Shown: positions 30,628 through 44,749 of the stretch, piece after piece
Layout: each line of letters starts with the position of its first letter
Position numbering within the stretch: the first letter of the stretch is position 1
NCBI GenBank assembly: GCA_021234155.1
Contig: JAJEKV010000046.1
Span: 7,881,012 to 7,945,011, forward strand
Reading direction: 5' to 3'
From: Isoetes taiwanensis
Lineage: Eukaryota > Streptophyta > Lycopodiopsida > Isoetales > Isoetaceae
Length of the DNA: 64,000 nt
Translations under genes and position numbers: made by a program
The notes under the pieces: generated by a model
Told to the model about the DNA's origin: nothing
What the model saw: the letters and a program-made list of their open reading frames with translations, nothing else
The model's database searches: none

Positions 30628-32145
30628 GAAGGTACTTCCAACCTTCATCAAATCTTCAACATTGCTGCTAACAATCAACAAACGAACTACCAAAATTCCT
30701 TTGGTAACAGACCAGAGTGGTATCCAGAGCTGGCTCGTTTTGGTTATGCTGCTGCAGGCATTATTCCACCCAATAAAGCTGTCCAGATAGTTCTTGCATG
30801 CATCAAAAATCAAGAGATTCATAATCTTTTTATTTGCAAGGAGTGCTCACTAGTTGAAGGTGAGATTTCTACTATTCTGTTTTCTGGATTCAATAAGATG
30901 CTGGAACTTGTGTCTGGTTTTAAGAAGGCTAATGACCAGGTCTGTCATGGCCTCATTATTGACTCATATAATAAGCTGCCTGGCTTTCATATGTCTGAGG
31001 ATAGACAGGATCTTAGGGACCTACTGGCTTTCATTAAAGGCCTTACAGTGCTGGAAATACAGAATAACATCAAGCCATTGTCTTATATCCAAAATACTAA
31101 GAGCAATGCTGCTGAAAAGTTGGACCAGCCTGATAACCTGGACAATTGTCTTTTTGATATGGATGTTCTTGTGGAAAGTAGCTCTGATAATTTAGTGGCT
31201 GAACCCGCTCTTAAAGCTGATATGGATGAGGATAGCAAAATCAGGGAACTTCTGGATGAGTACAGTCTTAAGGAACTCAATTTTTTCAATTGTGGTGCAT
31301 TCCCTATTATGTCAAATAGGAACGTTGAGATCCATGGTGAACAGTTTGGGCAAACATTGTGGAGTAGCAAAAATCTTGGAATAATTGCTCCTATCAGTAA
31401 GGAATCTTGGGTTTTGCTTGCCAGGTTGAAAAAGGAAGAGGTTTTGAAAGCTGAAGCTGATGCCATATCCTTTATTAAACATATCAGAAAAATTGATGTT
31501 AAACTGCCCTTTGCCTTGAGTCTACTCAATCGAACTTGCCCCATTGGCACATCATTATACATAGGACAAAAAGGGCATATGGCCAAGATGGAGGAAAAGA
31601 GAAATAATTTTTATCTTATGAGGATCTTCAGGACGTTCTGTCCTTTCTTCAAGTGTGATTGTGACAAATTATGTGATGAGAAGTGTACAGATAACATCAT
31701 CTGGTTTGACCACCTGATTTGGTTTATGGCTAATAATTTGGAATTAATCTGGCCAAAAGAGTCCATGCAAATGAGGTTTGCCCTGCTCTCAAACTTTCTG
31801 GCCACTGAACCTATCAAAGGTGTGGTACTTTCCTACATTGGGTTTTTCACCATTAGGGAGCTCATGATACGTATGACTCATAAGTTGGCTGAAAATGTGA
31901 ACTTCAATCTCAAGAATGAATTTGGTAAGTCCAAGGCTGTGGACATAATTGAGAAGACCCTCAGGTCTAAGAAATTTCTGATTGATCATTTACATGATAA
32001 TAGCAGCATGGGCTTTGCTCCAACTTACAAGAAAAGAGCTGTACCAAGCAATGTTACAGCAGGAATTCTCGGGCCTCCTAAACTCTCCAAGTGTACTAAG
32101 TCTGGAATGTCAGGTCCGGGAATGGAAACTGGAAGTATTCAGTAA
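30628..32145 (+). CDS. exon 2 of the retroelement protein (unit A2, open)
   Basis: It is open in phase 0 for 505 codons from EGTSNLHQIFNIAANNQQ to TAA at 32145. A Cys-rich segment, FCPFFKCDCDKLCDEKCTDN, lies near residue 345 and could bind zinc. DIIEKTLRSKKFLIDHLHDN is strongly conserved with subfamily B. No known domain is recognised; in position it would be the N-terminal extension of the RT. The donor is unclear: subfamily B uses AAG|GTAACT, while here GT lies only in TTCA|GTAAAC, which does not keep the frame into exon 3. Subfamily A may therefore make this part as a separate protein, or a base is missing. Confidence 0.75.
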   Translation, partial: EGTSNLHQIFNIAANNQQTNYQNSFGNRPEWYPELARFGYAAAGIIPPNKAVQIVLACIKNQEIHNLFICKECSLVEGEISTILFSGFNKMLELVSGFKKANDQVCHGLIIDSYNKLPGFHMSEDRQDLRDLLAFIKGLTVLEIQNNIKPLSYIQNTKSNAAEKLDQPDNLDNCLFDMDVLVESSSDNLVAEPALKADMDEDSKIRELLDEYSLKELNFFNCGAFPIMSNRNVEIHGEQFGQTLWSSKNLGIIAPISKESWVLLARLKKEEVLKAEADAISFIKHIRKIDVKLPFALSLLNRTCPIGTSLYIGQKGHMAKMEEKRNNFYLMRIFRTFCPFFKCDCDKLCDEKCTDNIIWFDHLIWFMANNLELIWPKESMQMRFALLSNFLATEPIKGVVLSYIGFFTIRELMIRMTHKLAENVNFNLKNEFGKSKAVDIIEKTLRSKKFLIDHLHDNSSMGFAPTYKKRAVPSNVTAGILGPPKLSKCTKSGMSGPGMETGSIQ

Positions 32146-32358
32146 ACAGATGACCAGTCTACCATGACTACTCACTGGTTAGCTTTCTATTTTTTCATTT
32201 TTCTGTTCCCTGTTTTTAACTATCTTTAATGTATGCTTACCAGTGACTGCATTGCATCTTAATATACTTATGGCCACAGTGCCGAAATTTTATTTGGACT
32301 TGTTCCATCAAAAATCTTTACTGGCCGATGATCTCAGTATTTTGGTTTGATTGTACAG

Positions 32359-34410
32359 ATCAAAACAAGATTTATTTCAACAAGGGTGGATGGAAGACTC
32401 AAACTACAAGTTTCTAGGGAAGACAATAAAAGAAAATTTGTTCATTTCTGTTATTTTTCCAAGTTGGTTGATAAAATTCAGGTCAGCAGTACCTTTAAAA
32501 CTGTTGTTTGTAGATTTTTTGGTGAAGTTGGCTATGAGGCCTGGAATGATACAACTTTTGGTTGGAGATTTTCCTCAAATCTTAAAGACTTATGTTACAA
32601 TCCTAAAATGATATTTTCTGATGCAAATGTGCCTGCTTGTCCCTGTTCTATTCCAAGGCTTAAAAAGTTTGTTGATCCACAGATTGGACATATTAGGACC
32701 TTGGATCTTAATATTATACATAGCAAAGCACTTAGAAATTGGTTCGCATGTGGACTTAATTACATCCCTGACCGTCCTTTTACTCTTGAGCAGTTTAAAT
32801 CTGAAATGCAAGTCACCATTGATCAGTTCTTTAAAGTCCACATGCAGACCCTGTCTAATTTTGATCCTGAAATGATTGTGGAATGTAAAAAGGTCCTGGT
32901 TAAGGAAACAAAGTGGTCGGCAAAATACTTTATTGATAATAATATGGAATGCAGAAAAAAGTTTTTGATTCATGATGAGAAGGTTGTTAAAAATCTTGAT
33001 TGGTTGATCAGTAACCTTTATACATCTGGTGTAGACAAGGCTGCTAATAATCCTGCCTTCATCTGTCCATTGCATATTCGATATGAAGTCGATAAAAGGT
33101 TAAACAGTAATGACTTCATTAAATGTGAAATCTCTCAGGATGATTTATTGGTACAGATCAAGAGTGATCTGTTTGATCTGCTTGGTGATGAACATGATTC
33201 TTGTGACAGACTTCCCTACTTACTTGGAATTTTCAAAGCTCATAAATTGGAATACAGGTGGATCACTAATGCTCATAATACTATTTTCTCTGGGGTAGCC
33301 TCTATTATTGCTAAGGGTTTAAACTTATTACTGGAAGTGTGGCCAAGTATTTGTCATGATAAATGTAGTGCTGCTAATCTATGGCAGCATAACAGGATTA
33401 AAGCCTCTTGGATTGTTGACTCTATCTATGATGTGGCGTTAATTTGCCGACCAAGATCAATGATGTTTTTCATGCGGATGTTACTAAGTGTTATGAAAAC
33501 ATCCCTCTTTCTGGGGCTGATGGGATTTGTATGGTAATGACAGAAATTATTGATATGGTATGGAAGTACAAAAAGAATGTTCACCATGGTTATGAAATGT
33601 GGTATCAGACCCTGGAGGGTTCGGATATCAATCTTGAATGGAAAAGTAAGGCTCCAAGTAATGAGTCCTGGAATTTGATCAATAGAGATTTGTTTGTTAA
33701 GCTGAACATCTGGTTGTTGAACAATTGTTACCTTGCTATGCATAGTGGAATTTGGAAACGATCGAGGAGGTATTCCTATGGGTTTTGCCTCTAGTCCTTC
33801 ATGGTGCAATCTTTACCTTGCATGGTTTGAATTGAAGTTTATTACTAAGCTTATTGGAGCTGGAAAATTGACTGAGGTGTACCGCTTTCAAGGATACGCT
33901 TGTGTACATTGATGATCTCTTGAGTCTCAACAACCCTTTGATTAGGAAGTTTGTTGGACTCTTGAATGAAGGCAATAACGAGGTTATCTATGATCTCAAT
34001 CATTTAGTGATAAAAGATGAAACTGTGTACTGCCATGGGAGTAATGTGGGTAAAAAAGTTGATTTTCTCAATATGAGCATAGAGATTTTGGCACATCACA
34101 ATGGGACATACGCTACATATCGGTTTGATAAGAGAAATAAGCTACCGTTGTTAATGCGGAAAGTTGTCGCCCATATCTTGTGGCCTGCAACATTGTTATT
34201 TCTCAGATTCACTTTATTTATATGTAGTAATGAAAGAACCCTAGTTTGGCAGCTAGGGATATTGCTAACCTTATTGATATTTTTGTGGCCAAAGGTTTCA
34301 GGAAAGTGGATGTGTGGCATAAAGTCTCTACTGTTCTTTCACAGGAGAACTTCCCAGGACTCAGATTTTCTATGGATATTTTAAGAATGGAGCTTAAGAA
34401 ATACAGGTAA
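32359..34410 (+). pseudogene. exon 3, reverse transcriptase (unit A2, frameshifted)
   Basis: The 5' part is open from IKTRFISTRVDGRLKLQVS through the KAHKLEYRWIT motif, then breaks near 33437. Further breaks lie near 33760 and 33880-33900 (before motif C), and 16 bp are missing near 34150. Most breaks replace CAG or CTG words of A1 (for example AACAGATCAGAGG becomes AACGATCGAGGAGG). Motif A, B and C coding DNA is present but in different frames. Pairs with A1, which is intact exactly where A2 is broken. Confidence 0.85.
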
Positions 34411-34460
34411 TCCAGGTTATGGTATGATGCAACAGTTTTCCTTTAAGATTTAGTTGGCAA

Positions 34461-34486
34461 GGGGGTCCCTAGACATAGGGACCCCC
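34461..34486 (+). terminator. perfect hairpin 50 nt after the RT stop (unit A2)
   Basis: Arms GGGGGTCCCTA and TAGGGACCCCC enclose GACA. Subfamily B has a related 14-bp hairpin at the same distance (50811-50841) with different bases. Unit A1 keeps only the 5' arm (27414-27425). It could be a 3' end signal or RT recognition structure; 'terminator' is only a placeholder class. Confidence 0.55.
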
Positions 34487-34571
34487 TGTCCTTATGTTTT
34501 ATGATGGGATCTGACCTTGCCTTCCGGTTGGAGGGAGGTTTTTCATATATATATATATACATATATATATA

Positions 34572-37561
34572 CGAAGTCTAGGGTTAGCTCCTATTGACTT
34601 CTTGTTTCACTTTTAGTAATTTGAGTTCACGGAAAAACTGTGTATGTTGATGGGAGGAAAATCTATTCCACATCTAGTGGCAATATGATCCCAGGTTAGT
34701 TTGTAAATCTGGTTTATGATTTTGTAAGACAAGTAATTCACCTTAATAAATTCGTTTAGGAACTTTCTGGTTTTTGTCTGATGATTTCCATATGTGTAAT
34801 ATTATTAATGTGTTTGGCCGACTTTGATGGCAGTATTATAAAAACAATGCTGGTTATGTGTTTTTATGAAGAAGGTTAATTTTGAACCTGTTTATTGTGG
34901 GATATTTGTGATTATATTATGACCTATCAGTATGGTAATGGGTGTTCCTTTGCCTCTGCATTATACTTGTGTTGTTTAAATCACCCTTTACGATTTCTTA
35001 GGTGTTTATTTTTTTTATTTCTCTACCCTTTAGCTATACGTCCTTAAGGGAATCAAATTATTTATTTCCTTTTACCTTTTGACATTTAACCTTCTTGTTA
35101 ACAATTGCTCGTAACTGTACACTTAGGGTAGATCGTTACCTAATCTAATTTTTTCCAGAAAACCCTAACGAAGGTATGGTGCGGCTTTCTTTGTAGATGG
35201 TTCACGACCATGGAGCGACACTGCTCGATATATGGCCGGCAGCCGCATACATGGCCCATCGACGTTTATAGTTGGGGATATAACCGATTTTCCGAATTAT
35301 CATGCATGGAGCAAATGGATGCACGTTTTTTCGGGTGGCAGCCCGATCCGTGATCTAAAACGGTCCTTATCTTACAGTTCTTGTAAGCCAAGGTAACTTA
35401 ACCTTTAATTGATGATGCATTACTATAATTGTGGTACAAGACAAGATTTACTGGCTTTATATAAACCCAGGATCCCAGCCTTTGCATTTTCAAGACATGA
35501 CGAGGCCAGAGGGCGCCCCCAATAAGGGTCATACCGTGCGTAAGCTCATTGATTTTCTTAGAAGGAATGGCCGGAGCCACGTGAGCTCTGACCTTCTAAA
35601 TCTCAGTTGTTGGAACTCTGCAAGCAACATGGGCTTGATCCCAACAAAGATAGTAGGGACCTTGGTATTAGAAAATTCATACCAGGGCATGCAGGGGCCT
35701 AGTGGCAAATTGGTGAAAGGGCTGGGAACTGCTGCCAGCAATGTGGAGATTGTTCCCAATTCTGAGTCTGATGGTGATGACGATTGTGATGAACTGGAGA
35801 TCCAGCCCAATCAGGTTTCCTTCTATTGCTTTAATTGCCTGAGGCTATTTTATCTAGATTCTTAGTGTTACATTATTGTCTGGTTGAATTTAGTCTTGGA
35901 TTTGGATATGGGATTGTTTGGGAACTAGTTGAGATGACTTGTTACCTTAATTATTCTTTGTACCTTGATATATTCCTTGTTAGAGTTGCTGGCCTAGGCT
36001 CGTATCATGTTTTATCATGTCCTGTTGATCTGTGTAACTATAACAGGCCTTATATGTGAAATTATTTCGATAGGATTTCCTATTGCTTATGAGTTAATTA
36101 ATACTGGAACTTATGACTTCCTTTCTGGTAGATTGGTAGCATTTTACCTTGATATATCCCTTATTTGAGGCGCTGTCCTAAGCTCTTATTGTATCCTTGT
36201 ATGTTCTGTTTATTTTGAGTTCCTTTGAGTTTACTTTCTCTGATCTGGTTATGCATGAATTTGATGGTAAAATAATAACATATGCTGTTAGGTTGGGATA
36301 GGTTTAAGTAGATTGTAGTATCATGTCAGATCCTGTTTATCTGGTATTTCCTTCATTTGGTGATTAATTTGACAAGTCCGTAAATTGATCCTTATTCTGT
36401 TTCCTGACCATGTCCTAATTTACACTGTATTTAATCCTGGTACAACCATAGAATTTCCACAAACCTAGCTTAATAACATGCTTCTGGTCTGTTTACATCA
36501 GTGCAGGTGGATAATTGTTAAATTGTATGTTGATTTTATTTGAATCTTTTCAGTTTCCTATTATCTTAAGACACTTATTTATAATTTGTAGATAGCGAGA
36601 CTTTTGTATGATTAACTATAATTGTACATCATGGTCTGAGTGGCCATGCTTTGAATTCTTTCCTGTTTTCTTCTAAATTTGAGGGTAAAGGGCCGAAAGG
36701 CCAAGGTTGTTCATAGCTTACCTGCTAGCATAGGCATTTTTACCCTTCTTAGGCTAACAAATGCTTCTTTGCTGCAGGTAACCGAACTCCTTCTCCCTTA
36801 TCTTGTGGTTTTTAGGCATCTCGCATGCTAAGCGGATATGAACAAATGTTATATTATGTTAAGACTATATGGTAAGATGTCTTCTTTGGTTTATTTGTTG
36901 AAGAATTGGCGAGTTGAACACATGGTATTTGGTCTTCCAAATTTATTGTTTTCATTGATGTTATTATTCTCCTTTTGGTTTAATCGAAAGCTTTATTATT
37001 CATTCTTCATGGTTTTGCATATGCTGTGAAATCTGTCTTGTTCTTTTGAAGTTTGACTCTTATGTTTATTTGATTTTGTTAAACTTTATGGCCACTTTTT
37101 GCTGGTTTAGATTCTATACAACATGCTTGGCACTTTAAAATTAGTGTTTTCTTTTTACAGCAGTTATTTTTTATCCCTTTTGATATCATATATTATTATA
37201 TTTGGTAATTCTTATTCTTTCTGTTTGGCATTTTGTATTCCCTGGTTTTTTACTTTGAACAATGTTTGCTCTTTTTTTTGCTATGATCCTTTTGCTGTTT
37301 TATTGACCTTCAGTATTCTGTTTTCGTTTGATTTTCTGTCCATGTTTGGTTTCATTAAAATTCATTTTGGAATTACGCTGGTATAGCTTTTAAACAACCC
37401 TAGGTTGTAATGGTACAGTTTAGATGTTCTCTTTGAGTGACATAGTTTTATTAAAATCTCTAAGGCCTCCCCTTTTGGGGTCCGATAAGTCCAATCTTCT
37501 TTTAGTTAGTTAAGAATGATTTGGATGTCTGGACAAAGTCATGAGGATTTGTTTAGTTTAG
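34572..37561 (+). repeat. pseudo-LTR of unit A3
   Basis: It matches the A2 pseudo-LTR almost base for base except at CAG/CTG words. It holds a telo-box (35158), TATA box (35458), exon 1 and the conserved block at 36683-36797. Confidence 0.8.
35497..35814 (+). pseudogene. exon 1 (unit A3, internally frameshifted)
   Basis: The start and end match A1 and A2, but between about 35535 and 35695 the frame differs (CAGGCAGAAG reads CGTGCGTAAG; CTGGAGCAC reads CGGAGCCAC). The SAP-like helices are therefore replaced by an unrelated peptide before the original frame returns at GPSGKLVKG. Confidence 0.75.
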
Positions 37562-37609
37562 TATATATACCCGATTTCGGATCTCTGGTTTTACCAGAGT
37601 GGGCCTTAG
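37460..37609 (+). ncRNA. multi-stem RNA across the junction (unit A3)
   Basis: It is identical in all stems to unit A2 apart from one loop base (UUAGUUAGUU here, UUAGUUACUU in A2). Confidence 0.7.
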
Positions 37610-37676
37610 GGATAACCTTTTGTTCTTTTCTTATTATCCTCTTTGTCTATTCTGTTCTAATTTGGATTATTTTCAG

Positions 37677-39193
37677 GAAGGTACTTCCAACCTTCGTCAA
37701 ATCTTCAACATTGCTGCTAACAATCAACAAACGAACTACCAAAATTCCTTTGGTAACAGACCAGAGTGGTATCCAGAGCTGGCTCGTTTTGGTTATGCTG
37801 CTGCAGGCATTATTCCACCCAATAAAGCTGTCCAGATAGTTCTTGCATGCATCAAAAATCAAGAGATTCATAATCTTTTTATTTGCAAGGAGTGCTCACT
37901 AGTTGAAGGTGAGATTTCTACTATTCTGTTTTCTGGATTCAATAAGATGCTGGAACTTGTGTCTGGTTTTAAGAAGGCTAATGACCAGGTCTGTCATGGC
38001 CTCATTATTGACTCATATAATAAGCTGCCTGGCTTTCATATGTCTGAGGATAGACAGGATCTTAGGGACCTACTGGCTTTCATTAAAGGCCTTACAGTGC
38101 TGGAAATACAGAATAACATCAAGCCATTGTCTTATATCCAAAATACTAAGAGCAATGCTGCTGAAAAGTTGGACCAGCCTGATAACACGGACAATTGTCT
38201 TTTGATATGGATGTTCTTGTGGAAAGTAGCTCGATAATTTAGTGGTGAACCCGCTCTTAAAAGCGATATGGATGAGGATAGCAAAATCGGGGAACTTACG
38301 GATGAGAATGCAGTCTTAAGGAACTCAATTTTTTCAATTGTGGTGCATTCCCTATTATGTCAAATAGGAACGTTGAGATCCATGGTGAACAGTTTGGGCA
38401 AACATTGTGGAGTAGCAAAAATCTTGGAATAATTGCTCCTATCAGTAAGGAATCTTGGGTTTTGCTTGCCAGGTTGAAAAAGGAAGAGGTTTTGAAAGTG
38501 AAGGCGATGCCATATCCTTTATTAAACATATCGAGAAAAATTGATGTTAAACTGCCCTTTGCCTTGAGTCTACTCAATCGAACTTGCCCCATTGGCACAT
38601 CATTATACATAGGACAAAAAGGGCATATGGCCAAGATGGAGGAAAAGAGAAATAATTTTTATCTTATGAGGATCTTCAGGACGTTCTGTCCTTTCTTCAA
38701 GTGTGATTGTGACAAATTATGTGATGAGAAGTGTACAGATAACATCATCTGGTTTGACCACCTGATTTGGTTTATGGCTAATAATTTGGAATTAATCTGG
38801 CCAAAAGAGTCCATGCAAATGAGGTTTGCCCTGCTCTCAAACTTTCTGGCCACTGAACCTATCAAAGGTGTGGTACTTTCCTACATTGGGTTTTTCACCA
38901 TTAGGGAGCTCATGATACGTATGACTCATAAGTTGGCTGAAAATGTGAACTTCAATCTCAAGAATGAATTTGGTAAGTCCAAGGCTGTGGACATAATTGA
39001 GAAGACCCTCAGGTCTAAGAAATTTCTGATTGATCATTTACATGATAATAGCAGCATGGGCTTTGCTCCAACTTACAAGAAAAGAGCTGTACCAAGCAAT
39101 GTTACAGCAGGAATTCTCAGGCCTCCTAAACTCTCCAAGTGTACTAAGTCTGGAATGTCAGGTCCGGGAATGGAAACTGGAAGTATTCAGTAA
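37677..39193 (+). pseudogene. exon 2 (unit A3, frameshifted)
   Basis: The exon is open to about 38200, then several changes cluster at 38187-38320: GATAACCTGG reads GATAACACGG, GCTCTGAT reads GCTCGAT, AATCAGGG reads AATCGGG, CTTCTGG reads CTTACGG. The remainder from 38357, including the Cys cluster, is open. Confidence 0.8.
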
Positions 39194-39406
39194 ACAGATG
39201 ACCAGTCTACCATGACTACTCACTGGTTAGCTTTCTATTTTTTCATTTTTCTGTTCCCTGTTTTTAACTATCTTTAATGTATGCTTACCAGTGACTGCAT
39301 TGCATCTTAATATACTTATGGCCACAGTGCCGAAATTTTATTTGGACTTGTTCCATCAAAAATCTTTACTGGCCGATGATCTCAGTATTTTGGTTTGATT
39401 GTACAG

Positions 39407-39862
39407 ATCAAAACAAGATTTATTTCAACAAGGGTGGATGGAAGACTCAAACTACAAGTTTCTAGGGAAGACAATAAAAGAAAATTTGTTCATTTCTGTT
39501 ATTTTTCCAAGTTGGTTGATAAAATTCAGGTCAGCAGTACCTTTAAAACTGTTGTTTGTAGATTTTTTGGTGAAGTTGGCTATGAGGCCTGGAATGATAC
39601 AACTTTTGGTTGGAGATTTTCCTCAAATCTTAAAGACTTATGTTACAATCCTAAAATGATATTTTCTGATGCAAATGTGCCTGCTTGTCCCTGTTCTATT
39701 CCAAGGCTTAAAAAGTTTGTTGATCCACAGATTGGACATATTAGGACCTTGGATCTTAATATTATACATAGCAAAGCACTTAGAAATTGGTTCGCATGTG
39801 GACTTAATTACATCCCTGACCGTCCTTTTACTCTTGAGCAGTTTAAATCTGAAATGCAAGTC
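39407..39862 (+). pseudogene. exon 3, truncated N-terminal part of the RT (unit A3)
   Basis: It is open from IKTRFIS through FTLEQFKSEMQV, then cut at 39862. The next bases are intron 1 sequence, so the RT catalytic core is missing. The junction shares TCA, consistent with a microhomology-mediated deletion. Confidence 0.85.
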
Positions 39863-41590
<1,728 letters not shown>

Positions 41591-41594
41591 TTGA

Positions 41595-42130
41595 GAAATT
41601 TAAAATTATGCGAATGCTTTAAATTCCCTAAGATTATATGGGAACTTTCAAGATTATTTAAGTTCCATGAAAATTCCTCTCAATTTCCTAAAATTCTATA
41701 GGGCTTTATGGGGGGGTGACCATTGGCTGTGCACTTAAGCGCATAAACCAAATGACGACTTGATATTTGAAACCATGCACAACTAGGTATTTGGCAACAT
41801 GCCCAACTAGATAAACTACATGGCAACCCTTGTTACAGGCCAAGCTAGAACTCCCTTATGGAGTTTTTAAGGTTCTATAAATATCTCCACGGATTCCAAA
41901 TTAAGACATCCTAGATTTCTTAAAATTCTATAAACATTCCCAAACATTCTCTTCAAATTCATCTAGATTTTCCAAGCTCTCTAAAGATTCTTTCAAATTC
42001 CTTAAGGGTCCATGGAGATTCATTTAGAGTATATAAGTTTCTATAAAGCTTCTTAAAGATCATACGAGGATTCCTTACGATTCTATAAGAATTAAATATA
42101 TCAAAGACAGTCTTCCTAGATACAGTATGC
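41595..42130. repeat. degenerate repeats of AGATTC/TCTATAA type
   Basis: Words such as AAATTCCTCTCAATTT, AAGATTCTTTCAAATTC, CTAGATTTCTTAAAATTC and TTCTATAAAGCTTC recur at intervals of about 20-35 bp. The same kind of tract is found at 62440-62990. Confidence 0.55.
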
Positions 42131-43797
42131 TAGTATGCTTTTCGACATTAAATTGGAAAAATTAAAGGTTAAAATTTAGAGAATTTTATGAAAGGTTACT
42201 TTTATATAGATGGAAAGTTGTATGATTTGTAAGATGAGAGACATAGTCTTCATTGCTAGCAAGCGACTTCTAGGCACGACATATAAATGTGCTAAGTTAG
42301 CCCAACCACATAATTGATACACCATTATATTTTTATTTCCCTCAAGTTGGTTTCAATATGTTAAATAGGCATAAGGATTCACCTTGTGACCAAAGCATAA
42401 GCAAAATGCTCATTTTTTCACATTTTCCACTCAATATGCACATAATATTTGTATTTTTGCTAAAAAAGCAGTGATATTTGAGGAAGGAAATTCCTTAACA
42501 ATGTCATTAAGTTAGCCAAAAGTATGTCCCATCATAAAAAGAAAGAAATAAGTAAATGACAAGTAGAATGAAACATACAAATGGTACAAATGGTACAATG
42601 AAGTTAATGGATATTATTTGGCCAGCATGATCATCAAGATGTGCTTCATGCATGTGGCACTTGCATGAAAACATATGTTGGAGCTGCACCAGATGAGGTA
42701 GTCGGTTTATGTGCATGACCACGGGCACCCGTGGTCCCCATTCTTTTAAACCCAAAATGTTGGGTACGAAGCCTTTCTCTGTGCATACCTCAACAATAGA
42801 TTCATCTTCAAATTTGATTTCGCTATTTTAATGGCTAATCTGAAGCTCATTCAAGCCTGAATTGCTAATTTGATCTTGCCATCGAAACACAAATCGTTTT
42901 TAAATAACATTTAGTCAACCTTCAAAAAACTTACCACCTCATTTTTCGAGTGCTCTATCAGGGGAACAACTTTTGTTTCATAGCCTCTGAGAGGAAGTAG
43001 ATGGGTGCGTGCCCATTCTAAAATAGCATGTCCTTCGCCAACACAACTTCCACTTTAGTTGTTCGCGGTTTTGCTTATGGCATTCACGAACACTGTGTAA
43101 GATGAGTGAACATGACAACTCCCAAAACTTCATCGCAAATTGACATTAAAGATCGCACTCACCTTCGGACCTTATCATAAGTATAGAATGTTAATGTTTG
43201 CCGTTCAACTGCGACAAACCCATTTAACAAGAGCAAGATTTGAAACTAGTGTGCATCAAAGACATCGGATACCGGACTCCGACTCTCAACTCTGTTCACA
43301 AATTTAATATTTGGAATACTTTTTGGCAAAAGAGCTCTATAAGCCGGGGTTGCCTAGAGATGCATAAGGCGACAAAAATGTAAATATAGTGAAACCGCCA
43401 TCTATTTCTTTGAAGCTGGATGTCACGGGCAATAAGTTACGTATCTAGCTCAAGCTAGTAGATAATACACGCCTGATTTTATCCCAATATGAGAGGGAAC
43501 TTTGTCTTTCAAAGATCTCCACATGAACCCACTCTTCCCAAGCCGGACAAATAGAAAATTTGACTTGAAAGGGTAGTTTCAACATACATAAACCTTTTAA
43601 AACATCCTAACTAAACTATACAAAGATGTCTCTATGGGAATGTGAAATATGGAACTACAAAATGGAAAAAGAATATCCATTTCACCTAATCTTTGAATAA
43701 TTTCCCTTTGCAACAACCGAGGGAATGCACGAGAAGCGCCTCCATACATGATGGAAATCAGTGAAGCTGCAACATAGGCAACCAGCATGCAAAAATA
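42131..43797. other. AT-rich DNA, no recognised gene
   Basis: No frame resembles a known protein on either strand. A minus-strand frame at 42507-42755 ends in a hydrophobic run (PFVPFVCFILLVIYLFLSF) but has no other support. Confidence 0.3.
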
Positions 43798-43906
43798 AAG
43801 GACTAAATACCTTGCACAAATCTATCATCACAATAGTATCTTGAGAAATAAAGGATTGTATACCTTGCACAAACCTATCATCACAATAGTATAATATATA
43901 AGCATG
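43798..43906 (+). repeat. tandem duplication of ~54 bp
   Basis: Two adjacent copies share TACCTTGCACAAA(T/C)CTATCATCACAATAGTAT. They differ at a few bases, so the duplication is not very recent. Confidence 0.75.
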
Positions 43907-44250
43907 AGCGATTGGTTTAGGAAGCAAATGAGAACACCCGCGGTCAAATCACATTTAGCATTGCACTAAAACTCTACACTACTAGATTAACCACATTTTG
44001 CACCAACCAACATACGAGACCAGACCTGTGAAAAGAACTGCACGTGTCTTTTTAGGATCAAGAAGATCAAGTGGTTCATTCCCTTCCTGCATATCCCCTG
44101 GTAGCCTTTTTGTAGATTTCAATAAGTGTCCACATCTGGCAACAAACATGAGCAGACAAACTACATGTAGACTAGTGGTCTCTTCAACCTGCCATCCAAA
44201 ACTAAATATGTTCTTATGCCCGCTCTGTTCCTACTTAACAGCAGTAAATA

Positions 44251-44746
44251 TTAAGCCCTCATATCTAGTTGAGGGTAAAATGAGAACCACGTGAGCCGTG
44301 GATGAATGATATTCTGATAGCAAGTACTCAATATATCCCAGGTCTTCAGATCAAAGTTAAAGACCACAATTGAAGGAGGATTCTTCTCGTTTATGATATA
44401 GATATTATGCTCCTGGCCTACACAGTGGAAAGAGATGGCTCCAGTGCAAGGGCTTAAAAAATAACTTAGCAAAGAATTTGCCATTCTTCCCACCTCTTGC
44501 CAACCTTTCTCCTTCAAATCCAAATCCCGGATATAAATGCCGACATTACGTCCCCAAAATCCGAAACCATAAGTGGCGAACCCTTGCATTCAACCGGATG
44601 AGGAAAAGCCCACGAGCAGAAAAAACGGGACCGTAGTTTTGGCATTGGAACCATGATCCACACACCATGAGCTGTAATAGCACAAGTGTAAACCACAAGT
44701 GTAATAGCATGTTGCCAACTTTGTCTTTGTCATCGGAAAGGCCCAT
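44251..44746 (-). pseudogene. possible F-box/kelch-type C-terminal fragment
   Basis: Two overlapping minus-strand frames give SRFFCSWAFPHPVE, then ATYGFGFWGRNVGIYIRDL, KGWQEVGRMANSLLSYF, ISFHCVGQEHNIYIINEK and SIVVFNFDLKTWDILSTC. The spacing of WQEVGRM, FHCVG and FNFDLKTW is like the C-terminal repeat region of plant F-box/kelch proteins. A frameshift lies near 44590. No F-box is seen upstream. The assignment is tentative; a different beta-propeller protein is possible. Confidence 0.35.
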
Positions 44747-44749
44747 TTT

